This document shows, one piece after another, positions 35,070-43,523 of a DNA stretch of 50,215 nucleotides (position 1 is its first letter; the number at the start of each line of letters is the position of its first letter). Origin of the DNA: Eubacterium sp. (lineage in GTDB: Bacteria; Bacillota; Clostridia; Eubacteriales; Eubacteriaceae); contig JAUNGS010000003.1 of assembly GCA_030524435.1 (NCBI GenBank), positions 18,965 to 69,179 of the forward strand, given 5' to 3'. A program made the translations under genes and the position numbers. The notes beneath the pieces were generated by a model. The model ran no database searches, was not told the DNA's origin, and was given only the letters and a program-made list of their open reading frames with translations.

Positions 35070-36278
35070 ATGAAGTACGTAACGCTAAAAAAACTTTGGT
35101 ACAAGGACAGGGAAACCTATCAAGAAGAATTGACACTCCGAAAAGACGGCATGTATTCAACATATTTTCCTATTGATATTCATAATAACCCTGCATTTAT
35201 GGTAACCCTTCCCACTTTGTTGAATGATATCAGCCTTATCTATAAGGATTCTAAAAAACTAGAAAGCAAAATCCGTCTGCTTCCCGCCGTAGCCAAAGAT
35301 AAATATCTTGAAAGCTGCCTTTTTGAGGAAATCATGCTAACTAATGATATCGAAGGTATTCGCAGCACACGGCGCGAAGTAATGGCTGCATATGAACAAT
35401 TAAAAAGCTCCAGAAACAAAGAGAAACTTCTGCGCTTTTCTGGATTGATCAACAAATATGCGAAACTGGCTTCCCGAGAATATGTCGCTTTGAATTCTTC
35501 TGGAGATATCCGTAATCTGTATGATGAGATTATCTTACCAGAAATTGACAAAAAAGATATCCCCGATGGGAACATATTTAGATCTGGTCCTGTAGACATC
35601 GTAACACCTGCTCAAAAAGTCAAACACCAGGGTTTGAATGGAGAAGATACAATTATTAAGGCAATGAACAGCACCTTGTCAATCTTAAACGATGAAGATA
35701 TTCCATCTCTAATAAAGATCGCCGCCATCCACTATTTTATCGGCTATATTCATCCATTTTATGACGGCAACGGTCGCTTAGATCGCTTTATCAGCAGTTA
35801 TCTTTTGTCCCAGGAGCTTTCCCCAATGATTGCCTATCGTCTCTCCTATATCATCAAAGCCAATCAAAAAAAATATTACGATGCCTTTGATGAATGTAAC
35901 GATATCAAAAATGCTGGTGACATCACACCTTTTATTTTAATGTTTATGGATCTCGTTAAACAATCTTTAAAACATGTTTTAGAGGTAACTGAAAATGGCA
36001 TTCACCAAATAGATCATTACTTAAAGCTATTAGAAAAATTTGATTTCTCTGAAAGTCAAAGAGAGCTTGTATTCTATTTTATCCAAAGTACATTATTTAC
36101 AGATGATCCATTTACATTATCAACCTTAAGTGCTCTGATTAAAAAAAGTTCTTTAACGACACATCGTTATTTAGATACCCTAATCGAGAAGGGAATACCT
36201 ATTATTAAAAGCAAAAATGGAAAAAAATATGAGTTTACCTTTGATCTTGATAGATTTGAAGCGTTGAGTTTGGAATAA
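35070..36278 (+). CDS. Fic family protein with C-terminal winged-helix region
   Basis: 402 aa. The Fic motif HPFYDGNGRLDRF (about 235-247) matches HPFx(D/E)GNGR, so AMP-transferase activity is expected. An inhibitory helix motif TNDIEG (S/T-x3-E-G) lies at about residues 90-95, before the Fic core. The last about 80 residues (LSTLSALIKKSSLTTHRYLDTLIEKG) look like a winged helix-turn-helix. Such Fic-HTH proteins are often autoregulators. The gene is AT-rich, divergent from hsdM, and preceded by three equal inverted repeats. GGTGAGG precedes the ATG. Its target is unknown. Confidence 0.88.
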   Translation: MKYVTLKKLWYKDRETYQEELTLRKDGMYSTYFPIDIHNNPAFMVTLPTLLNDISLIYKDSKKLESKIRLLPAVAKDKYLESCLFEEIMLTNDIEGIRSTRREVMAAYEQLKSSRNKEKLLRFSGLINKYAKLASREYVALNSSGDIRNLYDEIILPEIDKKDIPDGNIFRSGPVDIVTPAQKVKHQGLNGEDTIIKAMNSTLSILNDEDIPSLIKIAAIHYFIGYIHPFYDGNGRLDRFISSYLLSQELSPMIAYRLSYIIKANQKKYYDAFDECNDIKNAGDITPFILMFMDLVKQSLKHVLEVTENGIHQIDHYLKLLEKFDFSESQRELVFYFIQSTLFTDDPFTLSTLSALIKKSSLTTHRYLDTLIEKGIPIIKSKNGKKYEFTFDLDRFEALSLE

Positions 36279-36282
36279 AAAG

Positions 36283-36329
36283 CCCCCTTAAGCAGACTTT
36301 GCTTATTCACCTTGTCTGCCTAAGGGGAA
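36283..36329 (-). terminator. Hairpin between fic and the PucR-type gene
   Basis: CCCCTTAAGCAGAC and GTCTGCCTAAGGGG form a 14-bp stem with one mismatch. A T run follows on the minus strand only, so it best serves transcripts coming from the PucR-type gene and may also protect the fic mRNA end. The remaining about 320 bp up to 36650 shows no convincing gene. Confidence 0.65.
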
Positions 36330-36650
36330 TCGTACTAATTATCGACGCCCTTTGGGAGATATTTTTTTGAAATTTTCTTTTTAGGATCTTCCATGAAATG
36401 TTTCTTACAAAAGCTATAAGATTTCGCTTTCATCCAAGTACTAAGTACTGCTCTAAAACTTCTATCAGTAAGTTAATTTATACACAATATACAGGATAAG
36501 GTTAACAAGTAATCCATATATATAGTATTTTTCTTCAAAACCGCTCTCTCAAAGAACTGTTGGTTAAGTGCTCTCCCTAATGCAGGCATGTAAATGGCAC
36601 ACCCAAAACTTATTTCCGTAAGACTAATAGAAAAATCACGTCTATGTAAA

Positions 36651-38159
36651 TCATTTATACTCCGGAAGAATCCGTGCCACAAAGTTTTCTTTCTGCATTT
36701 TTTCATAGTAATTAATAATTAGATACGAAAAAATAGCCTGATACTGAAACTGAAAATCATCTAATGCACAGCCAGATATTTTTTCAATAAGTCTTAGCTT
36801 TTTATCTACTGTATTTCTATGCATAAAAAGTTTTTCAGCTGTCAATTTAGCATTTTGATGATTCATTAACCAAGTATAGAGTACTTCGATAAGATTTGTT
36901 TGATTTATTTCATCATAAATATATAAACTATATACAGATCCTGGAACCAGGTATTTCACACCTGTTTCAGGATAATAGTCCTTATAGTGTTTTGCAAAAA
37001 AGTCTATAAGAAAATGAATGCTGTATTCCTGAAAGAAAAAAACACGTTCTTCTTTTTCCCTAAACATAATTCCCAAATGCATCACTGGAAGATTCATCAT
37101 CAAAGTTGTTTTAATCCGTTCATAACGATATCCACTCCCACTAACTACACTAAAAGCGTTATTTGTTTCACAAAATTGCTGGAGCATTTTATGTAAATTT
37201 TCGGGAAACCGTCGTTCTGTACTTTGAGATCGAAGCAATATATGAAAAGTATTGCCTATTTGAGCCATATACTGTCGTCCAAAAATCATTTGGAGTTTTT
37301 CATAGAAACTCTCTGGGGTCAATCCATTATTCTTCGGATTATAAGATACCAATACCCAAAAATAAAAGATTCCTTCATTTCCTATACGCTTTTCAATTTC
37401 CTTCAGTTCTTCATAAAAAACTAGAGTGTCTATTTTTCCAGAAAGTGTATCCTTCAATAATTTAGAATATTGTTCTAATTCCCCTTGTTTCTTGTCCTGA
37501 TCACTCATTTCAAATCGATCCTTGGCTAAACACAGCAGCATCTCCCAGCTTTCTAAGCAATGTTTTCCTTCAGTAAATAGAATGAGACCTTTGCCTTCCC
37601 AGGAAAAAACTATTCTTCCAAAATTGTCATAAAAACTTCCTGATACTGACTTTTCTATTTTCTGCAAGGGCAATACTTCTTCCGAAACACCTACAGAGGC
37701 TATCGCTGTCTCTTTGGAAAAATCCATCAAAGCTATACCACAATCTGTAAGTTTGTGAATTGATAAAAGCACACTCTTTTCTTTTTCATAATTCTCCATG
37801 TATTCATGATAATATTGTTCAAATGAACTCTGGATATTCATGGCCTCATTAAAATAAACAATCATTTCATAGAGGCTTTTTCGGAATACAATCACAGGAT
37901 CCCCTATTTCTTTCGCAATTTCATCGACCTCAACGTTTTGTCCACAAACTGCCAAAATAGTATTTCTTACAGAAGTTGTTGTTTTTAGATCAGACAGCTG
38001 CTGTTCATCAATTAAAAGTAGCTCCGTCTTTTTTTCTTCTTTAGTTTTACTCACTGTTTCCAAAAAAACTAAATTATCAAAAAAGAGTTTGTCTATATCG
38101 TCTCGTTGTGTAATCGTATCCTTTTTTAACTTATTACTTATATATAATTGATACCTCAT
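36651..38159 (-). CDS. PucR/CdaR-type transcriptional regulator
   Basis: 502 aa, AT-rich. The C-terminal about 60 residues are the PucR-type helix-turn-helix (LMNHQNAKLTAEKLFMHRNTVDKKLRLIEKI, written here as two overlapping elements: TAEKLFMHRNTVDKKL and RLIEKISGCALDDFQ). The centre (about 230-370) resembles the GGDEF-like sensory region of CdaR proteins, and the N-terminal part is a poorly conserved sensory domain. GAGGTGGCAAT precedes the ATG. It is divergent from the UroD-like gene with 183 bp between them that contain an inverted repeat and a promoter, so it probably activates that gene and the transporter. Confidence 0.85.
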   Translation of the reverse strand: MRYQLYISNKLKKDTITQRDDIDKLFFDNLVFLETVSKTKEEKKTELLLIDEQQLSDLKTTTSVRNTILAVCGQNVEVDEIAKEIGDPVIVFRKSLYEMIVYFNEAMNIQSSFEQYYHEYMENYEKEKSVLLSIHKLTDCGIALMDFSKETAIASVGVSEEVLPLQKIEKSVSGSFYDNFGRIVFSWEGKGLILFTEGKHCLESWEMLLCLAKDRFEMSDQDKKQGELEQYSKLLKDTLSGKIDTLVFYEELKEIEKRIGNEGIFYFWVLVSYNPKNNGLTPESFYEKLQMIFGRQYMAQIGNTFHILLRSQSTERRFPENLHKMLQQFCETNNAFSVVSGSGYRYERIKTTLMMNLPVMHLGIMFREKEERVFFFQEYSIHFLIDFFAKHYKDYYPETGVKYLVPGSVYSLYIYDEINQTNLIEVLYTWLMNHQNAKLTAEKLFMHRNTVDKKLRLIEKISGCALDDFQFQYQAIFSYLIINYYEKMQKENFVARILPEYK

Positions 38160-38217
38160 ATTGCCACCTCAACTATAAATATCATATCACGAATGTGCAC
38201 CCTTCACAAATACCATG

Positions 38218-38284
38218 TCTGAAATGTGATAATTTTACACATTTTCAGAAAACGTTTGTAATGTTTAATTTTCGCAAATATAAT
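38218..38284 (+). promoter_or_regulatory. Operator and promoter of the UroD-like gene
   Basis: TCTGAAATGTG and CACATTTTCAGA form an imperfect inverted repeat (38218-38249). Six bases later TTGTAA, a 17-bp spacer and a perfect TATAAT follow (38256-38284). The position just upstream of the -35 box is typical for an activator such as the divergent PucR-type protein. Confidence 0.65.
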
Positions 38285-38342
38285 AAATTTAAGAATTTCG
38301 AAATTCAAAACGCAATATCTAATTGAGAAAGGATCTTTAGCC

Positions 38343-39722
38343 ATGACTGATATCTCTGTACTTCAAAATGAGAGGAACACTATTTTTAAAGATTTTTACA
38401 ATAACACAATTCCAAAACGTATGCCTGTCATTGCCAGTCTTCCATTAAGAGCACTGTCTGAATATTCAGGCGAGAATTTAGTAGATACCCAATTTAAATT
38501 TGATGTACTTAAAACTTCTGCCGAAGAAATTTGCCAAAAGCTTTACTCTGATAAATGCCCCATCAAAGGCCCTGGCGGAACAACCCGCTCCCCCTCAAAA
38601 TACCAATTATTAAAATCCCAATCCTTTACTATGGGTAACAATGGTTATATGCAACATCCTGAAGTTTCTGCTATGGAGGCCGACGAATACAAAGAACTCG
38701 CCACCGACCCTTTTGCCTTCTTATTAGAAAAAGTTATTCCTAGACAATATAAGGGACTAGATGCATCTTCCCCCTGGGATTTTCTCCTAAATTATTTGCG
38801 TGCCGACCTCTCCACAGCGCACGAAAATGCTGAAGGCCGAAAAATCATTAGACCTTTAACTCAGAAATTTGGTTACTACAACGGTGCCCCTTTTGGTTGT
38901 ATGGGATTTACTTCTGCCCCCTATGATTTTATTGCCGACCAACTCCGAGGATTCAGTAATATCAGTATGGATATCCGTCGTCACAGAACGGAAATTGCTG
39001 AAGCCTGTGATGCTATTATGCCATTTTTATTCTATGCAGCTCTGCCAGATAATCCCGATCCCCAAGGATGTGTCGGCACACCACTACATATGCCGCCTTT
39101 CATGCGAGAAAAAGATTTTGCTGAAGTTTGGCTACCTAGCTATTTGAAAATGTTCCAGCAATACGCTTCTCTGGGCATCCGCGGTCAAGCCTTCTGCGAA
39201 GGGGATTGGAGCCGTTATCTCGACTATCTCACAGAATTCCCTGCTGGTATGGAATTAAAATTTGAATATGGTGACCCCAAAGCTATTAAGGATAAGCTGG
39301 GTGATAAGTATATTATTCAAGGCCTCTATCCTTTAGGTCTCTTAAAAACGGGAACACGCCAAGAATGTATTGACAAGGCCAAAGAATTATTAGATATTAT
39401 GCTTCCAGGTGGTGGTTATCTTTTCGGATTTGATAAAAATCCCATTAGCCTTTCTGATGTAAACTTTGATAATTACTGCGCAGTCATGGAATTTGTTCGA
39501 GATTACGCTCACTATGACAATGCAGGACAAAGCTATGGAACGCCAATCAATCAGGAAAACTATAGCTTCGACTCTTCTATTCTTGACAGCGTTCAATCTA
39601 AATATCTGTTCAACTGGCCACAATACAAAAACGACTATCCTATGACACCAGATTTTGCAAAAGATCTCTATCTCGGTTATGATAAAAAAATTCTTAACAC
39701 CTTAATCTCTATGCTTATGTAA
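38343..39722 (+). CDS. Uroporphyrinogen decarboxylase-fold protein (UroD/MtaA superfamily)
   Basis: 459 aa, AT-rich, longer than true UroD (about 350). Weak superfamily marks are seen: GPFGCMGF-like YNGAPFGCMGFTSAP, GTPLHMPPFM, GQAFCEGDW and LPGGGYLFGFDKN, the last matching the conserved loop of corrinoid-linked methyltransferases. His in LHMPP and Cys in AFCEGD could bind zinc as in MtaA/CmuA, but the classical H-x-C pair is not seen. No heme genes or corrinoid protein lie nearby; instead an MFS transporter follows by 14 bp and a PucR-type regulator is divergent. It is probably a catabolic demethylase or lyase of unknown substrate, not HemE. GAAAGGATCTTTAGCC precedes the ATG. Confidence 0.75.
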   Translation: MTDISVLQNERNTIFKDFYNNTIPKRMPVIASLPLRALSEYSGENLVDTQFKFDVLKTSAEEICQKLYSDKCPIKGPGGTTRSPSKYQLLKSQSFTMGNNGYMQHPEVSAMEADEYKELATDPFAFLLEKVIPRQYKGLDASSPWDFLLNYLRADLSTAHENAEGRKIIRPLTQKFGYYNGAPFGCMGFTSAPYDFIADQLRGFSNISMDIRRHRTEIAEACDAIMPFLFYAALPDNPDPQGCVGTPLHMPPFMREKDFAEVWLPSYLKMFQQYASLGIRGQAFCEGDWSRYLDYLTEFPAGMELKFEYGDPKAIKDKLGDKYIIQGLYPLGLLKTGTRQECIDKAKELLDIMLPGGGYLFGFDKNPISLSDVNFDNYCAVMEFVRDYAHYDNAGQSYGTPINQENYSFDSSILDSVQSKYLFNWPQYKNDYPMTPDFAKDLYLGYDKKILNTLISMLM

Positions 39723-39736
39723 AGGAGGTCAGCACT

Positions 39737-41122
39737 ATGACTCAGAAAAAAAAGCATGTCTATTCTTTACAAGCCTTCCAGTATGGCTTAACCAATGGCT
39801 GCTCAACTTTAACAACCACGTTAACTAGCACCTACTGGTCGGTTTTTATGACAGCTACCGTTGGCATCGAAACTGCTGTTATGGCTATGATTTTATCTAT
39901 CAGCAGCTTTGTTGATATTATCTCTGTTCCTATCTGTGGCATCTTACTTCAAAAGATTAAATTTAAATCCGGAAAATTCCGTGCTTGGCTCTTGATTGGC
40001 GGTATAGGAACAGGACTTTTTCGTTGGCTAAGCTTCACCGATCTCGGAATGACGGGCATGGGACGTGCTGTATGGTATGGCGGCACCTATATTCTCTGCT
40101 CCTGCCTTTATACCGTAGCTTATTCTGCTTTTACCGGACTGCTGCCTTTAATGGCTAAAGATCCCAGTGAACGTGTGGCTTATGCTTCAGCTCGCACCAC
40201 CTGTAACTCCATCGGCAAATTTTTATTCAGCCTCACCAGCGTCGCTCTTATCAGTATCTTTGGTCAAGGCAACGACCTGTTTGGCTACTCTGCCTTAGCA
40301 TTTTTGATCTTTTTATTAATCTCTGCCGGTTATTTTCAGCTCTTTGTCATTACTAAAAATATCGACCGTGCCGAAGATAATACTGTCCAGACTTCCGATG
40401 GCAAAAAAGCCGATAAGTATGATGCTTCTATCTGGGAAATGGTTAAGTATACCATCTCAAAACCCTTCCTTTTATACATCATCAGCGCTTCCGCAAAGGG
40501 TGCAACCTTCTTTATTGTCCAAGGACTCGCAGCCTATTATTACACTTACGTTGTTCAGGATAAGGCTATGCTGACTGTTTATCTTTCAGCCAGTACCTTC
40601 TTGATGATCGGGGCCTCCTTTGTATCACCTTACATTACAAAATTTCTTAAAAATGCACGCAATTCTTTCATCGTTGGTATGGCAATTTATGGCATCTGCT
40701 TAGGTTCTGCATTTTTCTTAGGCAGTTCTCCCGTTAGTTTTACAGTTTTAATGTGTTTAGGCTATATTGGTTACGCTATTGCACATTCCGTAGAAGTTGC
40801 TGTTTATTCTACCGTCGTAGACTATACTCAATGGAAAACCGGTAAAGACTTGAAGCCATTTATGATGTCTGTCTTTTCTCTTACCGCAAAAATTGGAACT
40901 ACTATCGGAAATATGATCCTCGGCTTCGGCCTTGTCGCCGTAGGATTCGTTGCCTCCAATGTTACACCAGAGGCTATCAATGGTATCCGAATTCTTTTCA
41001 GTGGCCTTCCCGCTGCCCTCTGTGTTATTGCTGTAATCTTTATGCTCCTCTTCCCGTTAACCGATGATCGTGTTCGTTCTATGCAGGCTGAAATTGCCCA
41101 AAAAGAAAAAGTTTCAGCATAA
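39737..41122 (+). CDS. MFS transporter, GPH (glycoside-pentoside-hexuronide) type
   Basis: 461-aa inner-membrane protein with about 12 hydrophobic segments. The N-terminal YGLTNGCSTLTTTLTSTYW and SFVDIISVPICGILLQKIKFKSGKFRAWLLIGG match the GPH pattern (D-x-x-x-x-P ... D/K-x-x-x-G-K-F/R-R). The second half begins at about 215 after a hydrophilic loop. AAAGGAGGTCAGCACT precedes the ATG, and the gene is 14 bp after the UroD-like gene, so the two form an operon. Its cargo is presumably the substrate of the UroD-like enzyme. Confidence 0.85.
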   Translation: MTQKKKHVYSLQAFQYGLTNGCSTLTTTLTSTYWSVFMTATVGIETAVMAMILSISSFVDIISVPICGILLQKIKFKSGKFRAWLLIGGIGTGLFRWLSFTDLGMTGMGRAVWYGGTYILCSCLYTVAYSAFTGLLPLMAKDPSERVAYASARTTCNSIGKFLFSLTSVALISIFGQGNDLFGYSALAFLIFLLISAGYFQLFVITKNIDRAEDNTVQTSDGKKADKYDASIWEMVKYTISKPFLLYIISASAKGATFFIVQGLAAYYYTYVVQDKAMLTVYLSASTFLMIGASFVSPYITKFLKNARNSFIVGMAIYGICLGSAFFLGSSPVSFTVLMCLGYIGYAIAHSVEVAVYSTVVDYTQWKTGKDLKPFMMSVFSLTAKIGTTIGNMILGFGLVAVGFVASNVTPEAINGIRILFSGLPAALCVIAVIFMLLFPLTDDRVRSMQAEIAQKEKVSA

Positions 41123-41130
41123 TTATAATC

Positions 41131-41175
41131 TAACAAAACCATCCAAAGTTACCTCAACTATGGATGGTTTTGTTA
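41131..41175. terminator. Hairpin after the MFS gene
   Basis: TAACAAAACCATCCA and TGGATGGTTTTGTTA form a perfect 15-bp stem with a 15-nt loop. The T-rich 3' arm makes a plausible terminator for the UroD-MFS operon. Confidence 0.7.
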
Positions 41176-41263
41176 GCGCAATGTGTTTTTATACCCTATT
41201 TATTTTGTTTGTTGCAAAGGACTTATGTTTCATATAAACTTTAAAAGTATCCATGTAGTTTCT

Positions 41264-41440
41264 CTACTCAACGTGATTTTTACACTCCAGACATATCTCA
41301 TGAAATCCTTCTATTTGAACCGCCTTACTTGGCGCTGTTCTTTTTGGCGCCTGACGTTCTGCAACCATGCAGATATCAAAGCAAATCCACACATCGATAT
41401 TTTCTTCCATCAGCGGACACATGACCGTATTATTTTCCAC
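41264..41440 (-). CDS. Cysteine-rich mini-protein B, 58 aa
   Basis: Read by hand from GTG 41440, with AGAGGTG 7 bases upstream. It begins VENNTVMCPLMEENID and contains ICFDICMVAERQAP and the end EICLECKNHVE. It is clearly a paralogue of the 60-aa protein 20 bp upstream: both share CPLM, CFDIC-x-VAE and EICL-x-CK-x-H. Five Cys, three of them in C-x3-C and C-x2-C spacing, suggest a metal site. No family is recognised. Spacing and strand indicate a two-gene operon. Confidence 0.75.
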   Translation of the reverse strand: MENNTVMCPLMEENIDVWICFDICMVAERQAPKRTAPSKAVQIEGFHEICLECKNHVE

Positions 41441-41460
41441 TTTTCAACACCTCTGCCCTT

Positions 41461-41643
41461 TTATTCAGGATGGTATTTGCATTTTAAACATATTTCATCG
41501 AAATTTTCTGTGATCACCGCTTTTTCAGGTGCCGACCATTTTGGTGCTACATTTTCGGCCACAAGGCAGATATCAAAACATATATAATCGTCAATTTTTT
41601 CTCCCATTAATGGGCAGTGCATGTATTTTACTTTATATGCCAT
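41461..41643 (-). CDS. Cysteine-rich mini-protein A, 60 aa
   Basis: Start taken at ATG 41643 (MAYKVKYMHCPLMG) because the ribosome binding site GGAGG lies inside the longer frame. Key parts are HCPLMGEKIDDYICFDIC, LVAENVAPKWSAPEKAV and the end EICLKCKYHPE. It shares nearly all of its Cys and flanking residues with mini-protein B directly downstream, so the pair arose by duplication. There is no signal peptide or membrane segment. It may be a small zinc or iron-sulfur protein; function is unknown. Confidence 0.78.
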   Translation of the reverse strand: MAYKVKYMHCPLMGEKIDDYICFDICLVAENVAPKWSAPEKAVITENFDEICLKCKYHPE

Positions 41644-41812
41644 GTTTTTTAATACCTCCATTATCTTTAGCCCCGTCGCTTTTAATTGTTTTATTATAAC
41701 ACGTTTCCAATCTTCTTCTCACCATCTTCTACCTCTTTTTAAGGCTTTATTTTGACACCCTCGTGCTGGTAAAGGATGAGCATATGTGTGTTATTGGGAA
41801 GGTGTTGGGAAA

Positions 41813-41920
41813 ACTCTAACCATCCCCAGCTGGCTGGATGAAATGGCAAAGAATGAAAACTTGAATTTTTCCAGTGTTTTACAGGAAGCACTGGCCGATC
41901 GGCTGCACGTTACGCTGTAA
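41813..41920 (+). pseudogene. hicB-like antitoxin remnant (C-terminal part)
   Basis: The open frame reads TLTIPSWLDEMAKNENLNFS and ends LQEALADRLHVTL before a TAA. This is the ribbon-helix-helix end typical of HicB antitoxins. The upstream part needed for a full protein is not in frame, and no hicA is seen. It abuts the 184-bp repeats at the tRNA, consistent with the worn end of a mobile island. Confidence 0.6.
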
Positions 41921-41935
41921 TCCCATACTCAATTC

Positions 41936-42119
41936 ATGGCATGCCACAAGGGATTGCTGTGCTTCGCACAGCCGGGCTGCGTCGCGTAGCTCCTTGCCCC
42001 TTCGCCTAAAAACGATCCACGATCGTTTTCTTTACGGCTCAGGCCCTCTCAGGGTTCGAATCCCACGGAAGGTTTTGGCAATAAAAAAACAAGCCTCCGC
42101 TTGTTCGTTTATCTTTTTT
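41936..42119. repeat. 184-bp tandem repeat, unit 1
   Basis: It begins with a copy (one change) of the 3' end of tRNA-Arg as read on the plus strand, then hairpins GCTGTGC/GCACAGC and AAAACGATC/GATCGTTTT, a GGGTTCGAATCCC palindrome, and a copy of the tRNA terminator AACAAGC/GCTTGTT. It is nearly identical to unit 2. Confidence 0.9.
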
Positions 42120-42303
42120 ATGGCGTGCCACAAGGGATTGCTGTGCTTCGCACAGCCGGGCTGCGTCGCACAGCTCCTTGCCCCTTCGCCTAAAAACGAT
42201 CCACGATCGTTTTCTTTACGGCTCAGGCCCTCTCAGGGTTCGAATCCCACGGAAGGTTTTGGCAATAAAAAAACAAGCCTCCGCTTGTTCGTTTATCTTT
42301 TTT
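42120..42303. repeat. 184-bp tandem repeat, unit 2
   Basis: It has the same order of elements as unit 1 and the exact 20-bp tRNA 3' end ATGGCGTGCCACAAGGGATT at its left edge. The genuine tRNA 3' end starts the next 184-bp step at 42304, so the period is exact. Units differ at only a few bases (for example TCGCGTAG and TCGCACAG). Confidence 0.9.
42266..42289 (-). terminator. Terminator of tRNA-Arg
   Basis: AACAAGC pairs with GCTTGTT around GGAG, followed by T on the minus strand, 15 bases past the tRNA. A second copy lies 184 bp further on. Confidence 0.8.
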
Positions 42304-42304
42304 A

Positions 42305-42381
42305 TGGCGTGCCACAAGGGATTCGAACCCCTGACCTTTCGGTTCGTAGCCGAACGCTCTATCCAGCTGAGCTAGTGGCAC
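42305..42381 (-). tRNA. tRNA-Arg(ACG)
   Basis: The 77 nt include an encoded CCA. Acceptor stem GTGCCAC/GTGGCAC, D-arm GCTC...GAGC, anticodon stem TTCGG/CCGAA with loop CTACGAA (anticodon ACG), and T-loop TTCGAAT are all intact. Its 3' 19 bases are repeated twice to the left at 184-bp intervals. Confidence 0.97.
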
Positions 42382-42571
42382 GCATTTGTACGCCAATCTC
42401 ATTGGCTTACTCGATATATTATACCAGCTTTTTTAAAAAATGCAAGGGCTTTTTAGCAAAATTTTTATTTTCCCGCTGCCCATCCTCCCGGAAGAATTTC
42501 CCGATGAAAAATCCTCGCCGGCATGCTAAAATAGTAGCAATGTCACTAAAAATCGCGAGAGGTTCTTTCCC

Positions 42572-43468
42572 ATGTCCAAGCATACCATCGGTCACCTGAC
42601 CGCCTTATTTACCATTTTAATCTGGGGCACCACCTTTATCTCCACCAAGGTGCTGCTAAAGAGCTTTGCCCCTATGGAAATTTTATTTCTCCGCTTTACC
42701 CTGGGACTGGCGGCGCTGTTCGTCGTCCATCCCCATCTGCTGCGGCTGAGGGATCGCCGTCAGGAGATCACCTTTGCCCTGGCGGGGCTCTGCGGGGTAT
42801 GTCTTTACTACCTGCTGGAGAACATCGCCCTGACCTACACCCTGGCTGCTAACGTGGGGATCATCACCTCCACGGCGCCCCTTTTTACCTTTTTAGTTAC
42901 CCATTTTGTCACCCGGGAGGAGGGCTTCCACGCTGGCTTTTTCATCGGCTTTGTCTGTGCCATTGCGGGGATTGTCTTAATCGGTCAAAATGGTCTCCGC
43001 TTTTCGGTGAACCCCCTGGGGGATGTGCTGGCGCTTTTGGCCAGCATGGTCTGGGCCTTTTATGCGGTGCTGTCCAAGAAAATCGGCGGCTACGGCTACA
43101 ATGTCATCCAGAGCACCCGGCGGATCTTTATCTACGGGCTGATTTTCATGCTTCCCGCGCTGATGATCTCGGGCGTTCACTTTAGTCCTGGGAATATTAT
43201 TCAGCCAACCAATGCCGCCAACCTGGTTTTTCTGGGTCTCGGGGCCTCGGCGGCCTGCTTTGTCACCTGGAATTTTTCCGTCAAAGTCCTGGGCGCTGTC
43301 AAAACCTCGGTGTACATTTACCTGGTGCCGGTGATCACCCTGACGGCCTCGGCCCTGATTTTAAAGGAGCCCATCACCCTCCAGAGCCTTTGCGGCGCCG
43401 CCCTGATTCTCCTGGGCCTTATCCTCTCCGAAAGGCCTCTGCCCAGGGAGCTGAAGCCCCAAAAATAG
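42572..43468 (+). CDS. EamA/DMT superfamily transporter
   Basis: 298-aa inner-membrane protein with ten hydrophobic segments in two EamA repeats (about 1-140 and 150-290). The first opens LTALFTILIWGTTFISTKVLL and contains LRFTLGLAALF; the second contains GDVLALLASMVWAFYAVLSKK and ends with a typical KEPITLQSLCGAALILLGLIL stretch (cited in part). Members export amino acids or metabolites; the cargo here cannot be deduced. GAGAGGTTCTTTCCC precedes the ATG. It is a single gene ending at a bidirectional terminator. Confidence 0.9.
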   Translation: MSKHTIGHLTALFTILIWGTTFISTKVLLKSFAPMEILFLRFTLGLAALFVVHPHLLRLRDRRQEITFALAGLCGVCLYYLLENIALTYTLAANVGIITSTAPLFTFLVTHFVTREEGFHAGFFIGFVCAIAGIVLIGQNGLRFSVNPLGDVLALLASMVWAFYAVLSKKIGGYGYNVIQSTRRIFIYGLIFMLPALMISGVHFSPGNIIQPTNAANLVFLGLGASAACFVTWNFSVKVLGAVKTSVYIYLVPVITLTASALILKEPITLQSLCGAALILLGLILSERPLPRELKPQK

Positions 43469-43473
43469 CACCC

Positions 43474-43511
43474 AAAAGGGCGCGCTGTTTTTTATCACAG
43501 CGCGCCCTTTT
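43474..43511. terminator. Bidirectional terminator
   Basis: AAAAGGGCGCGCTG and CAGCGCGCCCTTTT form a perfect 14-bp stem with a 10-nt loop between convergent genes. Confidence 0.93.
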
Positions 43512-43523
43512 CTTAGTTTAGCT

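Noticed and set aside
36473..36706. 77-codon frame on the minus strand after the PucR-type gene
   Set aside because: Overlaps the PucR-type coding end in another frame and has no ribosome binding site.
42230..42260. Second tRNA gene suggested by GGGTTCGAATCCC in the repeats
   Set aside because: Only the T-loop-like palindrome is present; the five-base T-stem does not pair fully and no acceptor or anticodon arm is formed.
41874..42599. 241-codon open frame over the tRNA-Arg repeats
   Set aside because: Translates tRNA and the 184-bp repeats (for example the GVPQGIRTPD stretch is the reverse of the tRNA); a known type of artefact.
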